Assembly: GCA_900318535.1 (NCBI GenBank)
Contig: ONKU01000024.1
Coordinates: forward strand, 1 to 49,846
Direction of reading: 5' to 3'
DNA length: 49,846 bases
Origin: an uncultured Prevotellaceae bacterium
GTDB taxonomy: Bacteria; Bacteroidota; Bacteroidia; Bacteroidales; Muribaculaceae
In this document: positions 1 to 8,216 of the stretch, one piece after another
Layout: each line of letters opens with the position of its first letter
Numbering within the stretch: position 1 is the stretch's first letter
Notes under the pieces: model-generated
The model's database searches: none
Seen by the model: the letters and a program-made list of their open reading frames with translations, nothing else
Told to the model about the DNA's origin: nothing
Made by a program: the position numbers and the translations under genes

Positions 1-620
1 TTGGCTGGAGTGCCAAAGCCATCTCCTTCCTTATAATCAAACACATTGGTCATGCCCATTGTATAACGGCCTTGAACAAACACGTTTTCTGTAATGTTGT
101 AAGTCAAGCCAAGACCAAGACCGAAGTCCATATTTTTAGTCTTGGTACTAACAGTTTCCTTAGAATCTTTATTGTCTCCTTTTCCTTTTATTGTTCACTT
201 GTGATAAACGTTAATACCCAACTGTGGACCAAAATCGATACTCAGTGCAGGAGTCACGTTGTATTTCAACATTACAGGAACATTGATATAGTTCAGGTTA
301 TAGATGTAATCTGCTGAAATATAATCAGAGCCATATGGTGCAGTACCATAAGGCGGCATATTCTCAGGATTGATAACGGCTCCGTTATTCTTCCCTCCCT
401 GAGCAGCAAATACGATTTCAGGAGCGGTGGAGAATTTGTTGCTGAAGCGGTACTCCATAAACAAACCTGCCAGGTAGTTGAGCTGGCCACCATGAAACAG
501 TCTTTGCCCCAGAAATGAGTGTAATCCACGCCAATCTTTGGACCAAAAGTGAAAGTCTTCTGCGCCATGGCTGCGCCGGTTAAGAATCATGCACATCAGT
601 GCGATAATTGTTTTCTTCAT
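1..620 (-). pseudogene. Broken outer-membrane beta-barrel (porin/PorT-like) gene, runs off window start
   Basis: Seen: reading leftward from the ATG at 618-620, the frame starts MKKTIIALMCMIL, a signal-peptide start. The sensible continuation (AAMAQKTFTFGPKIGVDYTHFWGKD) is then in another frame, and from about 495 sense returns to the first frame (GGQLNYLAGLFMEYRFSNKF...). An in-frame TGA lies at 195-197. Beyond it the same frame stays open with convincing barrel sequence (MDFGLGLGLTYNITENVFVQGRYTMG) to the window edge. Known: small Bacteroidetes OMP_b-brl proteins have an AxAQ signal cleavage site followed by strands like FGPKIG. Inference: a once-functional 8-10-stranded barrel inactivated by two compensating indels and a nonsense mutation. 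Sequencing error could explain one lesion but is less likely for three. The neighbouring IS starts 38 bp upstream of its start codon. Confidence 0.7.
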
Positions 621-641
621 AAACAAAGTCTTTTTAATTAA

Positions 642-1811
642 TTAAATGTTGTCATTGCTGTCCACTAAAAATTGTGGACGGTTAATAAATAAAATTTTCA
701 AACAAACTCGGTTCACTTGAACCATTGAGCTCTTTGACATTGTTGAAATTGAGATGCTCAAGATCTGGAGCGTTTCATATATGCCGCGCTCAAGCTTCAT
801 GTCATGTTGCACGATTGCTACTAGGCAGTAAGTGATTATGGCACAGTATATTTGGATGCGGACAGCATTCTCCGTTGTGCCCCAAAACCGCTTGATCTTG
901 AGATGCTGTTTGAGCCATTTGAAGAACAACTCGATGCTCCACCTGTATTTATAGAGCAGCGCGATGGTCAACGCATCAGACTCAAAATCGTTCGTGAGGA
1001 AGATGTACACCTTGTCCGTTTCCGGGTCAGCATAGACGACCTTCCTTATCTCTTCGGGATAAACCTTAGCGCTTTTATAAACGGTGAAGCGTCCGACGGC
1101 ATCTGACAGTACGTTCTCGGGAAGTCTCCTTTTCCACGTTTCGGCCTTGAATTTGACATTGCGTTTCGCCCGGACCACGAAGAAGGCCTCTATCAGGTGG
1201 ATCTTGTATAGGTTCCCAAAATCGTTGTAACCTCGGTCGAAGATGTAATGTGCATCCTTCTCGTAAGGTATCTCTGGCATTACCTTGCTATCAAAAACCG
1301 AAGCGGGCGTAAAATGCACGTATGCAGGGATTTGTGTCTCAACATCATACAGGGTATGTATCTTGATGCCGCCCTTATGCTTGCGGAACTTGGCCCACCA
1401 GAACACCTCGAGGCACAAGTCGATTGTCGTGGAATCGAAGGCATAAACGTGGCCATCCAGGTCGAAAATCTTGGTCGCCCGCTTCTTTCTAGCCACATCG
1501 ATCATGTGGAAAGCGAACTCTTCAAAGATGCGATAATCCCGATTTTCGTTGGCTTTAGAAAGGTTGCTACGGGTCACGCTTTTTCCCATTCCGAGATGAT
1601 AAAGCTTGCCGTGATGAGCCTCAAGAGCAACGATCAAATCACGTAATCCATCGCGATTGCATAGTTGACCGAACATCATAGAAAGCAGCTGATTCCAACA
1701 ACTGAAGCTTTTTATGTATCTGTCACCCTGATACTTACGGACGAGATAGTTGAAGTGATTTCGGTCAAGGAAAGAAGCTAAAACGCTGAAAACGTATTTG
1801 TCTTTATTCAT
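642..1811 (-). CDS. IS4-type DDE transposase (DUF4372 + DDE_Tnp_1)
   Basis: Catalyses cut-and-paste movement of the surrounding insertion sequence. The 389-residue protein has the N-terminal DUF4372-like helical region (about residues 5-75) followed by an RNase-H-fold DDE domain. The acidic residues are visible in AFDSTTID, IFDRGYND and the C-terminal YKYRWSIELFFKWLK. The last segment fits the IS4 family signature Y-(2)-R-(3)-E-(6)-K exactly. Length is normal for the family and the frame is intact, so the protein is probably active. A consensus Bacteroidetes promoter lies just upstream (1831-1861). Odd point: the reading frame runs through the left terminal repeat (FLVDS is encoded by it) and stops about 15 bp outside, so the last five residues may be encoded by host flank. 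Confidence 0.92.
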   Translation of the reverse strand: MNKDKYVFSVLASFLDRNHFNYLVRKYQGDRYIKSFSCWNQLLSMMFGQLCNRDGLRDLIVALEAHHGKLYHLGMGKSVTRSNLSKANENRDYRIFEEFAFHMIDVARKKRATKIFDLDGHVYAFDSTTIDLCLEVFWWAKFRKHKGGIKIHTLYDVETQIPAYVHFTPASVFDSKVMPEIPYEKDAHYIFDRGYNDFGNLYKIHLIEAFFVVRAKRNVKFKAETWKRRLPENVLSDAVGRFTVYKSAKVYPEEIRKVVYADPETDKVYIFLTNDFESDALTIALLYKYRWSIELFFKWLKQHLKIKRFWGTTENAVRIQIYCAIITYCLVAIVQHDMKLERGIYETLQILSISISTMSKSSMVQVNRVCLKILFINRPQFLVDSNDNI

Positions 1812-1923
1812 AACTGTCTGATTATGACCGCAAAGATAATTTCAAATCCGTTGACTCCAAAAATCGCCGCAACTAACTGAATTTCAATAATTTCAAAGAA
1901 CTTTTATGATTTTTTAGTGGACA
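659..1923. mobile_element. Insertion sequence, IS4 family, about 1.27 kb
   Basis: Seen: the 13-bp terminal inverted repeat TGTCCACTAAAAA is at 659-671 and its exact reverse complement is at 1911-1923. The similarity extends outward (TCATT-xx on both sides, 652-658 and 1924-1930), so the true ends may be a few bases further out. One transposase gene fills the element. No convincing target-site duplication is visible at either choice of boundary. Inference: one insertion followed by rearrangement, or two copies recombined. That would also explain why the plus-strand TPR gene begins inside the right end with no 5' half on the other side. Confidence 0.88.
1831..1861 (-). promoter_or_regulatory. 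Transposase promoter (Bacteroidetes consensus)
   Basis: Read on the minus strand, TTTG (1858-1861) is followed after 19 bases by TATCTTTG (1831-1838). This is a perfect match to the Bacteroidetes -33/-7 consensus TTTG-N19-TAnnTTTG. It lies 20 bp before the transposase ATG. Confidence 0.7.
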
Positions 1924-3575
1924 CTAATGATAAAAACTATGAAGAAATTCAATCTGACTCTGCCATTAACGACGTCGTTATCTATTATCGTGAACACGAT
2001 AATAAAGTGTTACTTAAGCGCTCATTGATAGCAAAAGGATGCACTGAAGAAGTTATTGGCAATCTTGATGAAGCGGTAAAGAGTTTCCACCAAGCTGAAA
2101 AAATATCTATAAAAGATGATGCTGAAAATGATGCCTATGTTAAATTGAGACTTGCAGACTTATATCAATCCCAACTGATGGCGTCAGACTCAATCGCAAT
2201 TCAGAAATATCAAGAAGCACTAAGATTGTATCGTATCATTCAAGATAAACATTATCAAATTGTTTGTCTGGGAGAAATTGGAGGTCTTTATAGTGACATA
2301 CCCAGTAAATCGGATAGTGCTCTGTTTTATATAGAATCGGCCATTCAGTTGGCAGAGGAGACTCAAGATAATTACTTTATATTCGCTAATTATTATAGTA
2401 AATCGCTTTACTTCCTTAATGTTGTCGGTGATGCCAAGAGAGCAAAAGAGTCCGCTCTTAGGGCGATTTCATTTGAAAACGAAATTGACCATCCCAGAGC
2501 ACATTATTGTTTGTGTTCCGCATACCTGCGTTTAAATTGTATTGATTCTGCCAATTATTATTTGAATTGCGCACCAGCCCCTTCTAGTACAATGGATAGC
2601 GTTTCATATCTTAATCTTATGTCTGAGATTGAAGATTACAACCATAACGAGAAAATATCACGAACATATTTTTTAAGATCTAATTCTTTAGCCGATTCTA
2701 TCCTCATTAATGGGTTGGGCCACCGTCTATTGGAAATAGAGAAAAAATATGATATGCAACAAATAGAATTGAACAATGTATCTCTTCGTTCAAAATTAAG
2801 GGGTACTTGGCTATTTGTCGCATTAGTGTTACTTGTTGCTGGCACGCTATTCCATTTTGCATGGAGAAACCGCAAGAGGCTGAAAACTAAGGAAAACGAA
2901 TTAAACCTATTAAAAGATGAACTGAATTCATCATTGCTAAGTCTGGAACAGTTACAAAAAGCCATTAGCTTACACGAGGAGACATTGAAAAATACAGAGG
3001 CTGACTATCGTACCCAATTAGCGCAACAGGAAGCATTAGTTTCAGGTTTTACAGATGAAATAGTTGGTTTCAAATCATCTCTTCAAATTAAAGAGGATGA
3101 ACAGATGCAATTGAATAAACAACTTGCTGTTTTACAGGCAAAAAAAGGAAGATATGATGGCATTATGCCCATACTTGATGAACAGATCCAAGTAATTCAA
3201 GAACTTATTCATTCATCACATGAATTGGACAACAAAAGATTTGCAGATAAGTTTAACTTATTGATGACTGTTCCCGATAACAAAAGAGTTACAACCTATT
3301 GGACAAATCTACATGCACTGACGAATGATATTTATGGCAACATACTTGATAAGGCTCAAGAGCTTGCTAAAGGTCGACTCAGCATGAATGAATTAAGCCT
3401 CATTGCTTTATTATGCTTTGGTTACACCCGAACCGCTATAATGATTTGCCTGAAGTATAAACATGTTGCGACAATTTCAAACATGAAATACGCAATCGCA
3501 AGAAAAATGGGTGTTCCATTCCTTGATGATTTCATCCGCCCCTATCAAGAAGAATACAGAAATTCACTGAAATAG
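1917..3575 (+). CDS. TPR / transmembrane / coiled-coil regulator, 5' end removed by the IS
   Basis: Seen: 552 codons, AT-rich. Residues about 35-275 are helical tetratricopeptide-like repeats. A membrane helix follows at about 296-314 (GTWLFVALVLLVAGTLFHFAW), then a coiled coil to about 405 and a C-terminal helical domain (LSMNELSLIALLCFGYTRTAIMICLKYK) that looks like a helix-turn-helix. Known: Bacteroidales have many TPR-TM-coiled-coil-HTH one-component regulators that start with a lipoprotein or signal sequence. Here the only available start is a GTG inside the IS right repeat, and no signal sequence or first TPR is present. Inference: truncated at the N-terminus by the IS and probably non-functional as a sensor, although the cytoplasmic effector half is intact. 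The neighbours give no clear target. Confidence 0.75.
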   Translation: MDTNDKNYEEIQSDSAINDVVIYYREHDNKVLLKRSLIAKGCTEEVIGNLDEAVKSFHQAEKISIKDDAENDAYVKLRLADLYQSQLMASDSIAIQKYQEALRLYRIIQDKHYQIVCLGEIGGLYSDIPSKSDSALFYIESAIQLAEETQDNYFIFANYYSKSLYFLNVVGDAKRAKESALRAISFENEIDHPRAHYCLCSAYLRLNCIDSANYYLNCAPAPSSTMDSVSYLNLMSEIEDYNHNEKISRTYFLRSNSLADSILINGLGHRLLEIEKKYDMQQIELNNVSLRSKLRGTWLFVALVLLVAGTLFHFAWRNRKRLKTKENELNLLKDELNSSLLSLEQLQKAISLHEETLKNTEADYRTQLAQQEALVSGFTDEIVGFKSSLQIKEDEQMQLNKQLAVLQAKKGRYDGIMPILDEQIQVIQELIHSSHELDNKRFADKFNLLMTVPDNKRVTTYWTNLHALTNDIYGNILDKAQELAKGRLSMNELSLIALLCFGYTRTAIMICLKYKHVATISNMKYAIARKMGVPFLDDFIRPYQEEYRNSLK

Positions 3576-3912
3576 CTATTTCAAGTAATATGATTGTTGT
3601 TTTAATATGCCTGTGAGGACTCGAATATTCTTAATTATCGCAACTTCCGGCATAACACAGGTATGCTTATAGTAAATGTATCTCCATCAATCTTCAATTC
3701 TGTGCTACCTTGTACTTCCTCTATAAAAGGAAACCAATTGCCCTGCAAAGCAATAATTTGATAATCTTTATTATCGAGAAACCGGAAATGATTACTAAAT
3801 TTGCGACAAAACTTGTGCAAGTCGAACTCAAACTAGTTTGCTGAATATGATGAGATGCTGCCAAGTTTATCCAAAAATTGCTAACGAATAACGAAATCTC
3901 AAACAATAGCTT
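3576..3912. other. Gene-poor stretch with a possible decayed ORF
   Basis: A 337-bp AT-rich gap. The only thing with any protein character is a minus-strand frame at 3635-3820 (61 codons), whose end YQIIALQGNWFPFIEEV...LKIDGDTFTISIPVL alternates like beta strands. I do not recognise it. It could be the last piece of a deleted gene. No terminator or clear promoter was found before the reductase gene at 3913. Confidence 0.3.
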
Positions 3913-4452
3913 ATGAAAAGGATTCTATTCATTATCGGTTCATTAAGGAAAAAGTCCTTCAACCGCCAGTTGGCTATAATGGCCAAGGAAATCATCTGCA
4001 ACCGTGCCGAGGTGTCTGAACTCGATTACAGTGACCTGCCGTTGCTGAATCAGGACATCGAGCAACCAGAGCCCGCTGCCATTGCCCGTATCCGCAAGAC
4101 CGTCAGCGAGGCCGATGCGCTTTGGATTTTCACGCCCGAATACAATTCCAGTTATCCTAGCCATCTGAAGAACCTGCTCGACTGGCTCTCCCGTCCTGTC
4201 ATACCTCTGGACTATGGGACGCCTACCTGCATTAACGGCAAACGTGTCGCTGTCAGTGGTGCGGGCGGTAAAGCAGCCACTGCCAACTGTCGCGCCAAAC
4301 TCACCGAACTGCTCACCTTCATCAAGGCCGATGTGCTGGCAGAGCAGACAGGCATCGCTGTTCCTGCTGAGGCATGGGGAACGGATGTCCTTACCCTCAC
4401 CGATGAGCAGAAAGCCCAATTAAGCACCCAAGCAAATGCATTAATCGGATAA
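3913..4452 (+). CDS. NAD(P)H-dependent FMN reductase family protein
   Basis: Predicted cytoplasmic flavodoxin-fold oxidoreductase that uses bound FMN to reduce quinones, azo compounds or similar acceptors with NAD(P)H. The 179 residues match the family length. The FMN phosphate loop is GSLRKKSFNR near the N-terminus, and the family signature PEYNSSYPSHLKNLLDWLSR is at about residues 75-95. A glycine-rich SGAGGKAA follows at about 114, where the isoalloxazine ring binds. The lipocalin gene follows after 3 bp, so the two are probably co-transcribed. Base composition is visibly richer in G+C than the flanking accessory genes, like the core genes later in the window. The in vivo substrate cannot be told. 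Confidence 0.88.
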   Translation: MKRILFIIGSLRKKSFNRQLAIMAKEIICNRAEVSELDYSDLPLLNQDIEQPEPAAIARIRKTVSEADALWIFTPEYNSSYPSHLKNLLDWLSRPVIPLDYGTPTCINGKRVAVSGAGGKAATANCRAKLTELLTFIKADVLAEQTGIAVPAEAWGTDVLTLTDEQKAQLSTQANALIG

Positions 4453-4455
4453 GCG

Positions 4456-4956
4456 ATGAAGACCACGGCTTTTTTCACAAGGATTCACGGTTGGTTGACA
4501 GGCACCCGACTGACAGTAGATAACTCGGTGGTAAAAGATCTTGACTTCAACCGCTTTGCAGGGAGTTGGTACGAAGTAGCCCGCTTTGACCATTTTTTCG
4601 AGCGTGGCATGTCGTACACCAAGGCCAACTATGTGATTCGTGAAGACGTTCATATCGACGTTATCAACACCGGCATTAAGAACGGCAAGCCCAAGACGGC
4701 CAAGGGCAAAGCAAAGCAGACGGATATTCCTTCCTTGTTGCGAGTATCCTTCTTCGGTCCTTTCTACTCTGACTATCGCGTATTGCTGCTTGATGCCGAC
4801 TACCAGTATGTTCTCATTGGCAGCGGCTCAGACAACTATCTTTGGATTCTCTCCCGCACGCCCCTCCTCTCTGAAGAGGCCAAAACGAAAATTCTCTCCG
4901 AGGCTCAACGTCGAGGATACGATACAGATAAGCTCATTTGGGTGACACAGGAGTAG
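4456..4956 (+). CDS. Bacterial lipocalin (Blc-like)
   Basis: A 166-residue beta-barrel binding protein for lipids or other hydrophobic ligands. The lipocalin GxW motif is in FAGSWYEVARFDHFFERG (about residues 34-51). The family-typical RVSFFGPFYSDYRVLLLDADYQYVLIGSGSDNYLWILSRTP fills the centre, and the C-terminal helix ends in LIWVTQE. Most Blc proteins are outer-membrane lipoproteins, but here the N-terminus (MKTTAFFTRIHGWLTG) has no lipobox cysteine and no clear signal peptide. It may therefore be cytoplasmic, or the 5' end may have been altered. It lies 3 bp after the FMN reductase gene, which suggests a two-gene oxidative or membrane-repair unit (inference). Confidence 0.88.
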   Translation: MKTTAFFTRIHGWLTGTRLTVDNSVVKDLDFNRFAGSWYEVARFDHFFERGMSYTKANYVIREDVHIDVINTGIKNGKPKTAKGKAKQTDIPSLLRVSFFGPFYSDYRVLLLDADYQYVLIGSGSDNYLWILSRTPLLSEEAKTKILSEAQRRGYDTDKLIWVTQE

Positions 4957-4982
4957 AAAGGGAATCCCAAACATTGGACTAT

Positions 4983-5351
4983 ATGGAGAAACTAGGTAGC
5001 GGACTTACACGTATCTGCAATGAGACCAAAGCATTGGAAGGATATAAAGAGGAACTGAAGCCTGCGTTCAAATCTACTCCGGCCCAATTTCAGACTATTC
5101 TCTATGTCGCTGCCGACACACAGAATGTCGGAGACCATGACGGAGACGGGTCGGAGACGAAACTCACTGAGCGTCAGCATAAAATACTCAATCTTATCAA
5201 AGAATCTCCGACAATCACCGGCAAACAAATGTCGGAGACTTTGTCGGTGAGTCAACGCACCATCGAACGTGACCTTTCTGCTTTACAGAAGAAAGGTGTT
5301 CTGAAGCATGAAGGCAAGGACAATGATGGAGTGTGGGTGCTTAACACATAA
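4983..5351 (+). pseudogene. C-terminal fragment of an AlbA_2/RecG-like HATPase_c_4 helix-turn-helix protein
   Basis: Seen: DYMEKLGSGLTRICNETKALEGY at the start, then KPAFKSTPAQFQTILYV, then a winged-helix segment (KLTERQHKILNLIKESPTITGKQMSETLSVSQRTIERDLSALQKKGVLKHEG). Known: this is the normal C-terminal third of Bacteroidales Schlafen/AlbA_2-type transcriptional regulators, where the Y-x-E-K-x-G-S/T-G motif follows the HATPase_c_4 region. The N-terminal AlbA_2 domain is missing, and the frame upstream runs straight into the end of the lipocalin gene. Inference: a deletion fused the remnant here. The winged helix could still be expressed from ATG 4983 but is unlikely to have its normal role. 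Confidence 0.65.
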
Positions 5352-5640
5352 TCATTCCCTAAAGCCAAAGCAATGTATACCTAAACAGACAACATACCAT
5401 ATAAGAAGAGTTCTTGAATACAGTGAGACTTTCAAAGATGCCTCCCCCATTGATATACCTGCTACATTAAAACTCTATGATCGTAATACACTTCTTCTAA
5501 TGGAGGCTATTCTTATACTCAATTATGGTAATATGCATGTTCCTAATAATGAACGATCACTCTTCTCTGATTGTAGCAAGAAACATATACCTCATATAAA
5601 TGTACTCTTTCAGTCATATTGTCATCTACATAAAGAATAA
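5308..5640 (+). CDS. Unrecognised ORF, possible remnant
   Basis: 110 codons, AT-rich, overlapping the previous fragment in another frame. The first 25 residues lie in that overlap and are probably not real. From about residue 28 (TTYHIRRVLEYSETFKDA) to the end (HINVLFQSYCHLHKE) the composition is protein-like, but there is no start codon in that part and no motif I know. It is best read as the tail of a gene whose front was lost in the same rearrangement as its neighbour, or as chance. Confidence 0.25.
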   Translation: MKARTMMECGCLTHNHSLKPKQCIPKQTTYHIRRVLEYSETFKDASPIDIPATLKLYDRNTLLLMEAILILNYGNMHVPNNERSLFSDCSKKHIPHINVLFQSYCHLHKE

Positions 5641-5810
5641 GAGGGATAATCAATACATATGGCAGTCTGAGGGAAGAAATGATGCAAAGTAAACAATAAT
5701 ATGCTAGACAATAACGTTATTTATTACAAATGACGTTAAACTTACTTATATAAGACCTCAAAATAGCACAACTGGCGCTGTTTTTGTGTGATGATAGATA
5801 GAAATATTAA

Positions 5811-5818
5811 TATTTTTG
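5811..5818 (+). promoter_or_regulatory. Putative -7 element of the 5840 cassette
   Basis: TATTTTTG fits TAnnTTTG and lies 21 bp before the ATG at 5840. The nearest TTTG upstream (5783-5786) is 24 bases away, longer than the usual 19-20, so the -33 element is weak or absent. The 5641-5839 gap holds no other feature. Confidence 0.4.
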
Positions 5819-5839
5819 TGACAAAATATATAGAACTGT

Positions 5840-6601
5840 ATGAAGAATCTACCATTTGGTCCTGCTGATTATAGGCAATTCCAGAATACTTTTCTGGCTT
5901 CGACTGTGGTTGGTATGTCTTTTCCACCTGTCGAGGATACTAATTTGCATCTTGAACAGTGGGAGAAGTTTACCCGTGCCATGTTCTCGGTATCGCCAAT
6001 GGATGGCCTTTTCAAAAAGGCTATCGTTGTCAATCGTAGTGATAACAGACTGGCCTTTATCTTTGATAATGGTAGGATACAAGCGCATATAAGTGGCGAT
6101 GGCTATAGAAGCTTTGCGGATTCTGTTATACCCCACGCTTACAAGTTGAAAGATTTTGTTACAGATGTGGTAGGCCGCAACACAATTAATCAACTTGGTA
6201 TAAGAAAGATAGATGTGTTCCAAATTGAGACGGGAAAGGGTAAATCTCCCGTAGAAGCCGAGGTCCGCAAACATTTCTTTTCACAGAAATATCTTGGTTT
6301 GACAGGCTCTAATCGCGTGGGGTTAGAAGGTGATGAGAGCCAGATGCCTAATATGATAAAGCAAAGGTGGTCTGAGGATGCACATCAATTAAACCTTAGA
6401 ACTGTTTTCCTTAAAGCGCCCGAGGCTGAAAATCGCTATCGTTTGATTCTGGATATTGACGAACAATACACTCCTGAAGGTGGCATAGACCTCGGAAACC
6501 TTGATGTAGAATTGAAGAAGATGAATATGGACTTATTCAATGTCTTTATGGGTTGTATAAGCGAAAATGTAATAAAAATAATGGAAAATGGGAAAGAGTA
6601 A
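5840..6601 (+). CDS. TIGR04255-like protein, first gene of an unfamiliar cassette
   Basis: 253 residues, no signal peptide or membrane segment. The layout resembles the sporadically distributed TIGR04255 family: an N-terminal strand with hydrophobic-x-Val-x-hydrophobic-Phe-Pro (STVVGMSFPPVED), a central beta-rich part with a conserved Arg-Lys-Ile-Asp (LGIRKIDVFQIE), and a C-terminal helix (DLFNVFMGCISENVIKIMENGKE) like the family's ending with aromatic-x3-I-[ST]-x2-hydrophobic. The match is by eye only and its function is unknown in any case. The next gene starts inside its last 14 bases, so the two are translationally coupled. Lower G+C than the core genes and patchy family distribution suggest horizontal transfer. 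Confidence 0.6.
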   Translation: MKNLPFGPADYRQFQNTFLASTVVGMSFPPVEDTNLHLEQWEKFTRAMFSVSPMDGLFKKAIVVNRSDNRLAFIFDNGRIQAHISGDGYRSFADSVIPHAYKLKDFVTDVVGRNTINQLGIRKIDVFQIETGKGKSPVEAEVRKHFFSQKYLGLTGSNRVGLEGDESQMPNMIKQRWSEDAHQLNLRTVFLKAPEAENRYRLILDIDEQYTPEGGIDLGNLDVELKKMNMDLFNVFMGCISENVIKIMENGKE

Positions 6602-7241
6602 TAATATAGGATACACAACTATAACCTCAGATAGTGGTTTTGGGAGCTTGTCACAATTGTATAATGCGCCCCAGAGAAAGATTGGTTACGAGTTAAAAGT
6701 GGCTGGTCTTGCTATTATGCTCTTTGTTACACCAATATCCATAGGCGCCTACAAATCAATTCTTAGTGACGACCATTTCGAAAAAAGCCAAATGGAATTT
6801 GTTGAAAGATCGCATTACACTTTTCAACGGATCACTTTGGGGCAACAAATTGTAAATGTAAAAGTACAGCCTACTGCGGCTTGGTTGCAACGCCAAGAAA
6901 CCTTCGGATTCCTTTTTGAATCGTTTTCTGAGAATTTTGGTAAGGGGAAGCAAGATATTGGTGACTTCATGTCACTGTTTAAGACTATGGCGGGTCCACT
7001 AAGCCAGTTGACCATCAAGGACGCTTTTGTGGATGTGAGCCGCAAGAAGGGAATGATTGACTTCAACTTAAATTTGGAGAAGGGGATTTTCCTTTCAGTA
7101 GCAAAGCGCACAGACGAGATATCTGACGATGTAATGTTTACAATTGCCCGCAATCATGAAACATTAGTCATTGACGAAATGCCTATAAGTGAGTTGATGC
7201 CTAAAGTTTCTGAAATCATAATGGAACTTAAAGCCCTGTGA
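6588..7241 (+). CDS. Unknown single-pass membrane protein, second cassette gene
   Basis: 217 residues. A soluble N-terminus of about 33 residues is followed by one hydrophobic segment (VAGLAIMLFVTPISIGAY, about residues 37-55) and then a mixed alpha/beta domain (VSRKKGMIDFNLNLEKGIFLSVAKR..., ending with a helix PISELMPKVSEIIMELKAL). I do not recognise the family. It overlaps the preceding gene by 14 bp and the following start by 1-4 bp, so all three are probably translated as one unit. The second half reads like a small ligand- or partner-binding domain rather than an enzyme (inference). Confidence 0.6.
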   Translation: MGKSNNIGYTTITSDSGFGSLSQLYNAPQRKIGYELKVAGLAIMLFVTPISIGAYKSILSDDHFEKSQMEFVERSHYTFQRITLGQQIVNVKVQPTAAWLQRQETFGFLFESFSENFGKGKQDIGDFMSLFKTMAGPLSQLTIKDAFVDVSRKKGMIDFNLNLEKGIFLSVAKRTDEISDDVMFTIARNHETLVIDEMPISELMPKVSEIIMELKAL

Positions 7242-8095
7242 TGTTGATGAAAATGACATGCTACCCTTCATGTATGGTCCCCTATACGGGATTAAATCCA
7301 GATGTGAATGTGGACGAGTTGTTGACGCATGGTGATTTCTCCGTTGCGCGTAGGGTTGATAGGGAGTTTAGTGTTGATGACATAAGGCGTATGTCGGATA
7401 ACACTTGTATTGTCCGTGCTGACTCTACGCTACGGGACGAGACTATAAGCAGAATCCCGAATCTGTCAACGACTATGCTGAGGCTTTCATTTCCATTACA
7501 AGCCGCGATGCTTAATGTGAAAATGAAGTCGCCTGATGATGATTGGAAGGGTGGGATGATAAATGCCCGGAGATTTTGTGGTAGGGCAATAAAGCCAAAG
7601 ACTTCGTACTTGATGGTATATAAAGCAAAACTTATACACAGAAAGCCAGTTGATTATCAAAGAAAGTTTGAGAGGAGGGAAGAGGCAATTCCAGTCCAAA
7701 ACTGCTATGATGGATTAGAAGAGGATATTGTCAAAAATAAATTCACAAAGTCAAAGTTCTACCATGGCTTTGGTCTAATATGGCTAAAGCATTCTCCCAC
7801 AAAGTTAAACTATTGGCATTATGAATTAAAGCTAGAAAACAGCGAAGAACAGCTTATAAAGGATGCCAAATATAAGCCCGTTGATGACGCTGAGAAGCGG
7901 AATATGAAGCAGAGTTTCATAGAGTATGTGTGGGATAATTACCTTTATAAGCATTTCTGGGTAGACATGAATCCCTGCAAGGCTGATATAGCAATGTCCC
8001 ACTTTCATGATGGTCGGGTATGCTTTGCAAGAAGATGGGCGGCATCATATTTGACGAAATGTTTGTTCGGTATGGTTCCGATTGTAGCAAGGTAA
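7241..8095 (+). CDS. Unknown protein, third cassette gene
   Basis: About 284 residues from the ATG at 7241. A GTG at 7238 and further ATGs at 7247 and 7253 are alternatives. The ATG at 7241 shares its A with the preceding TGA stop. The protein is soluble and basic, with a cysteine pair near the start (CYPSC), a repeated helix-rich centre (RKFERREEAIPVQNCYDGLEEDI) and an aromatic C-terminal part (YVWDNYLYKHFWVDMNPCKAD). No known motif is visible. After about 8020 several frames are open and protein-like, and the last 20 residues (ASYLTKCLFGMVPIVAR) may be out of the original frame, so the 3' end may be damaged. Function unknown. Confidence 0.5.
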   Translation: MLMKMTCYPSCMVPYTGLNPDVNVDELLTHGDFSVARRVDREFSVDDIRRMSDNTCIVRADSTLRDETISRIPNLSTTMLRLSFPLQAAMLNVKMKSPDDDWKGGMINARRFCGRAIKPKTSYLMVYKAKLIHRKPVDYQRKFERREEAIPVQNCYDGLEEDIVKNKFTKSKFYHGFGLIWLKHSPTKLNYWHYELKLENSEEQLIKDAKYKPVDDAEKRNMKQSFIEYVWDNYLYKHFWVDMNPCKADIAMSHFHDGRVCFARRWAASYLTKCLFGMVPIVAR

Positions 8096-8216
8096 ATTAC
8101 ACAGGAGGGCTTTTCTTGGTACTACCAAAGGAAAACCCTCTTGCTTCCAGAGAATTTCGGACGGATACTTTGCTCTGGCAACATATCCTTATAATATATA
8201 TAGGGATAAGGTAACT

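Noticed and set aside
642-1940. Target-site duplication of the IS
   Set aside because: Flanks at both plausible boundaries were compared; no repeat of 4-14 bp fits, so none is claimed.
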